64,000 nt of DNA, taken from an uncultured Granulosicoccaceae bacterium (GTDB lineage: Bacteria > Pseudomonadota > Gammaproteobacteria > Granulosicoccales > Granulosicoccaceae). The stretch lies in contig CALLOA010000128.1 of assembly GCA_938005265.1 (NCBI GenBank), positions 17,415-81,414 of the forward strand, given 5' to 3'. Shown piece after piece: positions 53,015 through 61,072 of the stretch (the stretch's first letter is position 1; every line of letters begins with the position of its first letter). Position numbers and translations under genes: made by a program. The notes beneath the pieces were generated by a model. The model was not told the DNA's origin and did no database searches. It was given only the letters and a program-made list of their open reading frames with translations.

Positions 53015-56000
53015 TTACACGCCCGCCAATTCTGCGGCTTCATCAATATCAACAGCAACCAGTCTGGAAACACCCGGTTCATTCATCGTAACACCCATCA
53101 ATTGCTGAGCGAGTTCCATGGTGATTTTGTTGTGTGTGATAAAAATAAACTGAACGCGTTCCGACATCTCTTTTACCAATTCGCAGAAGCGCCCGACATT
53201 GGCATCATCGAGCGGCGCATCAACCTCATCAAGCATACAAAAAGGTGAAGGATTAAGCTCGAAAAAGGCAAAGACGAGCGCCACTGCCGTCAGTGCCTTT
53301 TCACCACCGGATAAGAGCTGATTATTGGTGATCTTTTTACCGGGGGGCTGTGCCAATACAGCGACGCCGGTGCTGAGCAGATCATCACCGGTCAATTCCA
53401 GCCGTGCCTGGCCGCCACCGAACAGACGGGGGAAAATCTCTGACATCTTGCTGCTGACACGATCGAAGGTATCCTTGAAACGTGCCCGCGTTTCCTTGTC
53501 TATTTTGGCGATGGCATCTTCCAGCGTCTTCAGCGCATCGATAACATCAGTGTGCTGGCTGTCCAGATATTCCTTACGCTGCAACTGCTCGTCATGCTCC
53601 TCGATGGCAGCCAGATTGATCGGGCCGAGGCGCTGGATTTTACCTTCCAGTCCCTCAAGTTTTTTCGCCCACTCCTCTACCGTCACATTCTCCGGTAACG
53701 ATGCCTTTACCTCGGCAAAGTCATAACCACCTTCCTGCAACTGCTCTTCCAGCGTCTTGAGTCTTACACGCACTTCCTGACTCTGCATTTTCTCATTCTG
53801 GATTGCTTCACGGCTGGTGCTGCAAAGATTCTCGTGCTTAACCCGCATCTGCTCCTGCGAACGCAAACGGCTTTCAATCCTGTCGAGCTCTTCACGCGCG
53901 CCTGCCAACGACTTTTCCGCAGCCAAATGAGCAGCAAGTATTCCATCAAGCGAAGCTTCAAGCGCGATTAACGGGTCTTCATCATCTGTTGACAAAGCAA
54001 GCGTCAATTGTTCCTGACGTACAGCAAACTGTTCAATTTGTGCTTGCATGCGCTGCAGATTCTGTTCAGTAGCCTCCCGTGCAGTGCGCATGGATTCCAT
54101 ACGTATCGCAAGTTCCTGCCCAGCGCTTCTTTCCTGCTCAACCATGGACTGTGCCTTGGCCAGATTTCCCTGCAAGGTCTGCTGCTCAGCACGGAGTGTT
54201 TCAGTGTCTGCTGACAGTGCCTCAAGCGACTCAAGAGCTTCAGCACGTTTGTCTCTTGCCTCAATCACCAATGCCTGGTCGTTCTCACGAATCTGACCGA
54301 CCTCTGCCAGCTCTTCTTTGATTCGCGCGGCCCGCTTGTGCGATTGCTCAAGTTTCTGCTGGCCGGCTACAAGACTGCTTTTAACATCAGAAAGCTGGCG
54401 CAACACCTGATTCACACTGGCTTGCACAGACTCACGCTTGGACTCATGGTCTGTGAGCTTGGTGTTCAGGTTTTCCAGACGTTGCTGCGCTACTTCTATT
54501 TTTTCATCCAGCTGTTTGAGCTCGGACTTCAGCGTATTGATCTGTTTTTCACGCTCCAACACACTGCCTTCAGCATCGTGCTGCCCGGTACGCAACCAGT
54601 TCGACCCCAGCCACAATCCATCTCTTGTGACCACGGATTGGCCTGCAGCCAATTGCTGCCTTATGGCCAAGGCATCAGCAATATGTTCAGCAACGTAGAC
54701 CTGACCGACCAGATTCTCGAGATTAACGTCAGCAGTTACTTTGGACGCCAGTAGATCAAGCTTCGGTAATGGCTTGGCAGATTCAATACCAGCGGCATTG
54801 CTATCCGTATCAACAAACATTAACTTGCCAGCTTTGGCGGATTTTGCAATCGAATCGTCCAGCGCTGCCTGTAGTTGATTGAAGTCGTCAACACAGATCG
54901 CTTCAAGATAGTCACCAAGAACCACTTCAACGGCTGTTTCCCAACCGTTTTGCACCTTCAATGTGGCTGCAAGGCGAGGCTTGTCCACCAGGTGCAGCTC
55001 GCTAAGCCATTGTGTTGCTGATTCGCCAGATGCTCCGAGAGCAGCCTGCTGCAATGCTTCAAGAGAGGCCAGCTTTCCGATCGCACCTTGCTGGCTTGAA
55101 CGCATTGCATTCAATTCACCCTGCACGTTCTGATGCGCTTCGCGTACCTTCTGCAAATCGGAAGCGCTGCTGGCGAGCTTGTTTTGCAATCGTGTTTCTT
55201 CCTCACCAATGCTGACCTCTTCCGCAATCCACTGTTCGATATCGATTTGCAGGCTTTCAAGACCGGTCGCATCAGATTCCAGTTGCAAGCGCTCCATACG
55301 GGATGCTGACTGACTGATACCACGCTCCAGCTGATCCATGCGCGACAGTTCGATTTGAGCGGTTTGGGTTAAAGCCGACTCGCGTTTGGCATGCTCGTCC
55401 CAGCGTGACTGCCAGTCGGACAGTTGCTGCTCAGCCTGCACCAGAATCTCACCGGAGTGCTTCTGATCTTGCTGAAGTTGCTCATAAGCCGGACGATCGT
55501 TTTTCATGCCGGCATCAATTTCGTCGATGCGTTTCTTGTCTTGCTCAATATGCTCGCGACCTTCACGCAGCGACTGCTCCAATTGCGCCAACTCGGTCGA
55601 TTGTTGCTCGCGGCTCGCCCGGGTGTGTTTTATTTGCTGTTCAATGCGAGAAACATCAGACCCCAGCTTGTAATAGTCCGCTTGCGCCTTGTTGAACAAG
55701 GCACTACTGGCCGACTGATTCTCCCGATCACGCTCTATTGTGGCTTCCGTATTACGCAGCTCGGCAACATGCTCTTCCAGAGTGACTTCTTTGAGACGTA
55801 TTGATTCATCCGAGCCCTGTTGTTTTCTCTCCAGCTCGACCCAGCGCAAACCCAGCAACTCCCCCCGAACCCGGTTTTCTTCGTCCTTTAAAACCCGGTA
55901 GCGTTCGGCGGTATTTGCCTGACGTTTGAGCTTGGCGATTTGTGCATCAACTTCCTCACGAAGATCGTCCAGGCGATCCAGATTGTCACGTGTATGCCGA

Positions 56001-56551
56001 ATACGATTTTCAGTCTCGCGGCGCCTTTCCTTGTACTTGGAAATGCCGGCAGCTTCCTCAAGATAAACTCTCATTTCTTCAGGTTTTGCTTCCACCAGAC
56101 GCGAAATCATGCCTTGTTCGATGATGGAATAGCTGCGCGGCCCGAGCCCCGTACCGAGGAAAATGTCGCGGATATCACGACGGCGACACCGGGTGTTGTT
56201 GAGGAAGTACTTCGACTGACCGTCGCGTGTTACTTCACGGCGGATGGCGAGTTCTGCAAATCTGGCATACTCTCCACCGAGTGACCCGTCGCTGTTATCA
56301 AAATTGAGCTCGACTGATGCTGAGCCCACAGGCTTGCGGGAGCTGGAACCGGTAAAGATGACATCGTCCATAGACTCGCCACGCAGGTTCTTGGCGGATG
56401 ATTCCCCCATAACCCAACGTACGGCATCGATGGTGTTTGATTTTCCACAACCGTTCGGTCCCACAACGCCAATTAAATCACCAGGCAAATTAATTTTGGT
56501 GGAATCAACAAACGACTTGAAACCTGATAACTTGATACTGCTCAGGCGCAT
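53015..56551 (-). CDS. smc: Chromosome segregation protein SMC
   Basis: A 1178-residue condensin ATPase. It has Walker A GPNGCGKSNTIDA near 30, a long coiled coil interrupted by a hinge (about 500-660), and C-terminal LLSGGEKALTAVAL and MLDEVDAPLDDANV (signature and Walker B). It compacts and segregates DNA. True SMC rather than MukB, together with zipA and ligA downstream, is typical of non-enteric gammaproteobacteria. Confidence 0.97.
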   Translation of the reverse strand: MRLSSIKLSGFKSFVDSTKINLPGDLIGVVGPNGCGKSNTIDAVRWVMGESSAKNLRGESMDDVIFTGSSSRKPVGSASVELNFDNSDGSLGGEYARFAELAIRREVTRDGQSKYFLNNTRCRRRDIRDIFLGTGLGPRSYSIIEQGMISRLVEAKPEEMRVYLEEAAGISKYKERRRETENRIRHTRDNLDRLDDLREEVDAQIAKLKRQANTAERYRVLKDEENRVRGELLGLRWVELERKQQGSDESIRLKEVTLEEHVAELRNTEATIERDRENQSASSALFNKAQADYYKLGSDVSRIEQQIKHTRASREQQSTELAQLEQSLREGREHIEQDKKRIDEIDAGMKNDRPAYEQLQQDQKHSGEILVQAEQQLSDWQSRWDEHAKRESALTQTAQIELSRMDQLERGISQSASRMERLQLESDATGLESLQIDIEQWIAEEVSIGEEETRLQNKLASSASDLQKVREAHQNVQGELNAMRSSQQGAIGKLASLEALQQAALGASGESATQWLSELHLVDKPRLAATLKVQNGWETAVEVVLGDYLEAICVDDFNQLQAALDDSIAKSAKAGKLMFVDTDSNAAGIESAKPLPKLDLLASKVTADVNLENLVGQVYVAEHIADALAIRQQLAAGQSVVTRDGLWLGSNWLRTGQHDAEGSVLEREKQINTLKSELKQLDEKIEVAQQRLENLNTKLTDHESKRESVQASVNQVLRQLSDVKSSLVAGQQKLEQSHKRAARIKEELAEVGQIRENDQALVIEARDKRAEALESLEALSADTETLRAEQQTLQGNLAKAQSMVEQERSAGQELAIRMESMRTAREATEQNLQRMQAQIEQFAVRQEQLTLALSTDDEDPLIALEASLDGILAAHLAAEKSLAGAREELDRIESRLRSQEQMRVKHENLCSTSREAIQNEKMQSQEVRVRLKTLEEQLQEGGYDFAEVKASLPENVTVEEWAKKLEGLEGKIQRLGPINLAAIEEHDEQLQRKEYLDSQHTDVIDALKTLEDAIAKIDKETRARFKDTFDRVSSKMSEIFPRLFGGGQARLELTGDDLLSTGVAVLAQPPGKKITNNQLLSGGEKALTAVALVFAFFELNPSPFCMLDEVDAPLDDANVGRFCELVKEMSERVQFIFITHNKITMELAQQLMGVTMNEPGVSRLVAVDIDEAAELAGV

Positions 56552-56680
56552 GATCTAAAAATGAGAAATTCGACAAACTTATTGTACTTGGTTTTAGGCC
56601 GATGCACAGAGCAGTTCTGTGTTGTGTTTGGGAAACCGGCAAGCAGGACTGCGAATTGTATAAAAAAGGAACAAATCGAC

Positions 56681-57619
56681 ATGTCTGGATTGTGCCGGCT
56701 GCGATATAAAGCCGCAGGGTTCCGATGCAAGAGCTACCGCTGCTTAGTCACCATCGCACTACTTACTGCCTTGCTCTGCGCATGGCCGGGCTCAAAGGCA
56801 GCTGCGACCGAAGAGACTGCCGCACGCCCGGGTGTCTGGACAACCGGGTTCAGTAATGGTTTTAGCCTTGGCATCGACGCAGTACCCGGTGGCGTTGCCA
56901 TGGTTGACATCGGCCCCGAGCGACTTCCGGAGCCCACTGTTACCTGGAATGACAAGAAGGTCCTTGTGCAAAAAAACGCAGGCCGCTGGCAGGCTCTGGT
57001 TGGCATACCACTCACTACAAAGCCCGGTCAGTACGAACTGTCGGTGTTCAGCACAGTCGAGCGACAAACGACTTTCAGAGTTAAAAACCGACGTTATCCG
57101 GCACAGGAACTTTTCATTTCTGACACCAGCAAGGTAACGCCACCGGCTGCCGCTTTGCAGCGTATAAACACCGAGCGCCAGCGCATGTCTGCTGCACGTC
57201 AATCCTGGCGTACCGACTTTGACGCAGCTATGTTCCGCATACCTTTGCAGGGCCGTCAATCAAGTCAATTCGGCCTGCGGCGAATTTATAACGGTAAACC
57301 CGGTAACAGGCATACAGGGCTGGATTTAGCAGCAGCCGAAGGCACACCCATCGTCGCCCCGGCAGCAGGACGCGTGATAGAAGTGGGCGATTTTTATTTC
57401 AATGGCCTGTCGGTTTTTGTCGATCATGGACAGGGGCTGATCACGCTGTATTCGCATTTGAGTGACACTGATGTCAGCATTGGAGATCAGCTGAAAGCTG
57501 GCGAGACCGTCGGCCTGGTAGGGTCCAGTGGTCGCGTAACCGGCCCGCATTTACACTGGAGCGTCGGCCTCAATGGGGTCTGGGTAAATCCGGAATTATT
57601 TCTACCTCGTGACCCTTAA
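56681..57619 (+). CDS. M23 family peptidase
   Basis: A 312-residue secreted or membrane-tethered murein endopeptidase. I chose the ATG at 56681, with AAGGA upstream. A frame to 56561 adds 40 doubtful residues. A hydrophobic segment (about 22-40) ends near SKAAA. An N-terminal beta domain is followed by LytM with HTGLDLA, LYSHL and GPHLHWSV, which hold the zinc ligands. It cuts peptide cross-links or activates amidases. It is divergent from smc and convergent with der. Confidence 0.9.
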   Translation: MSGLCRLRYKAAGFRCKSYRCLVTIALLTALLCAWPGSKAAATEETAARPGVWTTGFSNGFSLGIDAVPGGVAMVDIGPERLPEPTVTWNDKKVLVQKNAGRWQALVGIPLTTKPGQYELSVFSTVERQTTFRVKNRRYPAQELFISDTSKVTPPAAALQRINTERQRMSAARQSWRTDFDAAMFRIPLQGRQSSQFGLRRIYNGKPGNRHTGLDLAAAEGTPIVAPAAGRVIEVGDFYFNGLSVFVDHGQGLITLYSHLSDTDVSIGDQLKAGETVGLVGSSGRVTGPHLHWSVGLNGVWVNPELFLPRDP

Positions 57620-57663
57620 GACCTTGCAGTAAAGTTTCATTGTCACGTTTTACCGGAGAGCAC

Positions 57664-57702
57664 TGCCACACCTGGCATTAACCATTGGCAAAAGCCGTGG
57701 CA
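57664..57702. other. Imperfect palindrome between the M23 and der genes
   Basis: TGCCAC (57664) and GTGGCA (ending 57702) bracket an inner TGGC...GCCA-like pairing in the 91-base convergent gap. There is no T-run, but it may serve both 3' ends. Confidence 0.3.
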
Positions 57703-57710
57703 ACGTGTGT

Positions 57711-59441
57711 TCAACCCGCTTTCCCCGAACGCCGCCCGAGCGCTTTTCCGGAACGCTTCGGCGCATTCGCTCCGCTGTTTCTGGCAGTTTTCCCGTTGGT
57801 CTTTTTGCGCGACTTGCCACCCGCATCCTTGCCCGCAGCTGAAGCATCCTTGCCACGTTTTTTTCCCCTGTTGACACGGCCATCCGCCGCCGCTTTGTAG
57901 GGATTGGCAGATTGCTTCATCACCAGCTTCAAAGGCGTCCCGAACAGTCGTAATTCCTTGCGGAAGAAATTGACCAGATATCGTTGGTAATCCCGCGGCA
58001 GTTTTTCAGTCTGGTTACCGTGAATAACAATAATCGGTGGATTAACACCACCCTGATGGGCATACCGGAGCTTGATGCGACGACCATTCATCATAGGTGG
58101 TTGGTGCCGCAGCAGTGCCTCCTGCAGCAGATCAGTCAGCTCCGGCGTTGCCAGATTCACGAATGCGGAAATAAAGGCTCGATCAATAGAGCGGAACAAG
58201 TCATTGACACCGGAACCTTGTCTGGCACTAATAAAATGGAGCTTTGTAAAATCGAGGAAACCCACGCGCCTTTCCAAATCCTCGCGTATCTGTTCACGCT
58301 CGTCTGTAGATACTGCATCCCACTTGTTGACCGCAACAATCAGAGCTCGCCCCTTATCAATGATATAGCCCATCAGTTGCAAATCCTGTTCAGTGACGCT
58401 GTCCCGAGCATCAAGCAGGTAAACGCAGACATTGGCTTCTTCTATCGCCGACAACGCTTTTACAACACTGAATTTCTCCGCGGTTTCGTTAACCTTGCCG
58501 CGACGACGGATGCCAGCTGTGTCTATCAGCGTGTAATCACGATCACCGCGACGAAACGGCACTGCAATCGCATCTCGAGTGGTCCCGGGTTGATCAAATG
58601 CCACCACTCTATCTTCACCACACAAGCGATTGACCAGCGTTGATTTTCCAACATTGGGCCGACCGATAAATGCCACCGCTGCCGTCTTTTTTGCCAGACT
58701 TCCTCGCGACTTGACGGGTATCTCCGTACCACTCTTAGCATCATCCGGTTGATCAACAGTGCCACCATCCACGAGGCTAGTCTGTGTTTGCTGCAACGAC
58801 TTCCAACGTGTGTCGACTGCAACCAGGCGAGCCAAGGCTGCAGACATCAAGCCTTGCAGACCGCGATTGTGAGCCGCGGAGATACCTACAGGTTCATCCA
58901 TTCCCAACGCATAGAAATCGGCTTTTGCCTGATCGTCGCCTACCCCGTCTGTCTTGTTGACTACCAGTAAAACCGGCACATCAATTTTACGCAGGCTAAC
59001 CGCTATTCTTTCATCAACCGGCGTTAAGCCCTGACGCCCGTCAACCAGAAACAGAACCAGGTCACATTCGCCAATTGCCTGAGCAACCTGTGACAGCATC
59101 TCTTCGTACAGGGCTGCCTCGACAGCAGAACCTTGCAGTTTAATTCCACTTTCCGCGACAGATTCAATCGCACCGCTCGACTCGGATTTAGCCTTGTAGC
59201 GCTGTTCTGTTACCGGCGAATCATTATTTCCGGCGGCTATGGCGTCAGGCAGATCTTCAGCCAACCCGCCTGTATCTATCACCACAAAGGGGAAATCGCC
59301 ATATCGCCCCGTGCCGTACTGCCGATCCCGGGTCAGCCCCGCCAAATCGGCAACCAAAGCATCGCGAGTCCGCGTCAGTTTATTAAATAGTGTTGACTTA
59401 CCAACGTTGGGACGACCGACCAGAGTAACTACCGGAACCAT
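57711..59441 (-). CDS. der: Ribosome-assembly GTPase Der (EngA), enlarged
   Basis: A 576-residue protein with two G domains. The first has GRPNVGKST and DTGG, the second GRPNVGKSTLVNRL and NKWD, followed by a KH-like C-terminal domain. It matures the 50S subunit. It is about 85 residues longer than E. coli Der, with an insertion of about 40 in G domain 1 after DTGG (rich in Ser/Glu), a longer linker between the G domains, and a Lys/Gly/Arg-rich tail of about 50. The start is the ATG at 59441. The frame to 59507 adds a spurious hydrophobic stretch. Confidence 0.95.
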   Translation of the reverse strand: MVPVVTLVGRPNVGKSTLFNKLTRTRDALVADLAGLTRDRQYGTGRYGDFPFVVIDTGGLAEDLPDAIAAGNNDSPVTEQRYKAKSESSGAIESVAESGIKLQGSAVEAALYEEMLSQVAQAIGECDLVLFLVDGRQGLTPVDERIAVSLRKIDVPVLLVVNKTDGVGDDQAKADFYALGMDEPVGISAAHNRGLQGLMSAALARLVAVDTRWKSLQQTQTSLVDGGTVDQPDDAKSGTEIPVKSRGSLAKKTAAVAFIGRPNVGKSTLVNRLCGEDRVVAFDQPGTTRDAIAVPFRRGDRDYTLIDTAGIRRRGKVNETAEKFSVVKALSAIEEANVCVYLLDARDSVTEQDLQLMGYIIDKGRALIVAVNKWDAVSTDEREQIREDLERRVGFLDFTKLHFISARQGSGVNDLFRSIDRAFISAFVNLATPELTDLLQEALLRHQPPMMNGRRIKLRYAHQGGVNPPIIVIHGNQTEKLPRDYQRYLVNFFRKELRLFGTPLKLVMKQSANPYKAAADGRVNRGKKRGKDASAAGKDAGGKSRKKTNGKTARNSGANAPKRSGKALGRRSGKAG

Positions 59442-59842
59442 AGTGTTAACGCACACAAGGGAAAAGAAGAATATGAAGGAAAAACTACGATCAAACCAAT
59501 CGGCCAAGCACGCAAAAATAGTTCAAAGTCACGCCTACCTGATTTATTGAGCCCGGTTACCAAACTGAAACCCGACCAGCAAGCAGAAATTTAACCTGGT
59601 GACATTGATTGATTTCCTGCGAGATTATCACACCCATGCCAACCGTAGCAGCCCCGCATGGCTTCACATTCCGTTAACACATTGCCATTAACGGAATAAT
59701 GATGCATTTATTTAAATTGCAGAGCCCGCCTCAGCTAAAAGTTTGGCTATTCATGCTCAATAGTGGTCGAAATTGGCCGTTAAATCAGTGACTGGTCCCT
59801 CTCAAGGGTCATTGCAATTCATAGCATACAGAAAATAACAGA
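59442..59842. promoter_or_regulatory. Divergent control region of der and the TAXI/GGDEF-EAL pair
   Basis: A 401-base spacer. It contains a perfect 10-bp dyad ATTCCGTTAA (59668-59677) / TTAACGGAAT (59688-59697) with a 10-base spacer. The half-site centres are 20 bases apart, two helical turns. This resembles an operator for a dimeric regulator. No regulator gene is adjacent. Confidence 0.5.
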
Positions 59843-61072
59843 GTGAAGAGCACACGCAATTCGCACTCCCGCAGCGTACCTGCTGCAGGAATCGAGCATT
59901 CCCAGCTTGGGCCGGCATTGTGTCGGCTGTGTGGTTCCTCGTGTCTGTATTTCTTGCTACTGGCGTTCTTGCTTGTGCTTGGAGTCTCCTCCCTACAAGC
60001 AGATACGTACGTTGAGGACTACGCCCTGGCTGATTCAGACTTTCTGCTGAGAATCAGCGCTCAAAATCATGGCAGTGGCACCTACAAATCGGCAAAAGAT
60101 CTGGCTTCCTTGTTTAACTGGCAACAGCTTTCTGATGAATTTGCCGGTGGCCAGCAGCGAGCCATTCCCATTTCCACTACTAACGCTGAGGCCAGCCTTA
60201 CCGATTTGCTGGAAAGACGCTCCGAGCTGGCTATTGTGCGGGCTGATCTGGCAGATAAATTCTTTAGCCAATCCGGCGAATCGGGCGGCCCTTCTGCTGA
60301 ATCGCTGCGACTGGTATCTACGCACACACCGGAATTCCTGCACATCGTAGTGCGAGGTGATTACGATGGAGCAACGCTAAAATCCCTCGACAGAAAACGG
60401 GTCAATATCGGCGGTGATTCAGATGGTGCGCGCCGCGATGTTGCAAAAATTCTCCTCGATGCCGGTGCCTACATGGAAGAAATCGAGCTGATCTATGCGC
60501 CCATAGCCGATGGACTTTCAAGACTCGAAGCAGGCACTGTTGATGCTGTGATCTTTTTTGATCAAGCTCCCAGCCGCTTAGTCGCTGACAAAATTGAAAA
60601 TCTGGAATTTCGTTTGCTGCCCTATCACGAAATAGTGGATGGCGGCATTGACGCAAGCACTCAAACAAAGAATAAATACTTCAGCACCGCATCATCTGCG
60701 GAATTCTACGCATCACCTCAAGTAGTAAACTCACTGTCTCTTGCCACCTATCTGTTAACACGAATTGACGTACCACAGGCTTCTATAGAATCTATCGTAC
60801 AATTGCTTAATGTTCAGCCCCAGCTGAATATAAGCACTGCGCGTGACCCGGCAGAGACTGAAAAACCATCAGCTGATAAAGCAGGTCAACAAGCAACAAG
60901 CGCTCACCTGCGCCCCTATAGGATAAGTGAATCTCTGTCGCCTATACCTCTACATCCGAGTTCACAACTACTTATTGATATATTTGCAGACCCTGCAACT
61001 GTCGGGCTAAGCAGAGATAATGCAACAAGCGGCCTTGCCTCTAACACAATGCAGAGGCAAAAAGACCAGTGA
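59843..61072 (+). CDS. TAXI-type (TRAP-associated) periplasmic solute-binding protein
   Basis: A 409-residue protein beginning at GTG. A long basic 30-residue lead is followed by a hydrophobic helix (34-50) and a possible signal-peptidase site after SSLQA, so it is exported or membrane-tethered. The mature part has TAXI/NMT1-like features: RISAQNHGSGTY, a DLLERRSELAIVRADLADKF lobe, LDRKRVNIGGDSDGAR, and SRLEAGTVDAVIFFDQAP. About 80 C-terminal residues are extra and low in complexity. No TRAP membrane subunits (DctQ/DctM) are nearby. Its stop overlaps the next gene as GTGA. I infer a ligand sensor for the downstream GGDEF-EAL protein. Confidence 0.82.
   Translation: MKSTRNSHSRSVPAAGIEHSQLGPALCRLCGSSCLYFLLLAFLLVLGVSSLQADTYVEDYALADSDFLLRISAQNHGSGTYKSAKDLASLFNWQQLSDEFAGGQQRAIPISTTNAEASLTDLLERRSELAIVRADLADKFFSQSGESGGPSAESLRLVSTHTPEFLHIVVRGDYDGATLKSLDRKRVNIGGDSDGARRDVAKILLDAGAYMEEIELIYAPIADGLSRLEAGTVDAVIFFDQAPSRLVADKIENLEFRLLPYHEIVDGGIDASTQTKNKYFSTASSAEFYASPQVVNSLSLATYLLTRIDVPQASIESIVQLLNVQPQLNISTARDPAETEKPSADKAGQQATSAHLRPYRISESLSPIPLHPSSQLLIDIFADPATVGLSRDNATSGLASNTMQRQKDQ

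Noticed and set aside
56561..56680. Longer start of the M23 peptidase
   Set aside because: The first 40 codons lie next to the smc start and put a long polar lead before the signal segment. The ATG at 56681 is preceded by AAGGA.
59442..59507. Longer start of Der with a hydrophobic lead
   Set aside because: Der begins a few residues before its first G1 motif, and a membrane lead makes no sense for a cytoplasmic GTPase.
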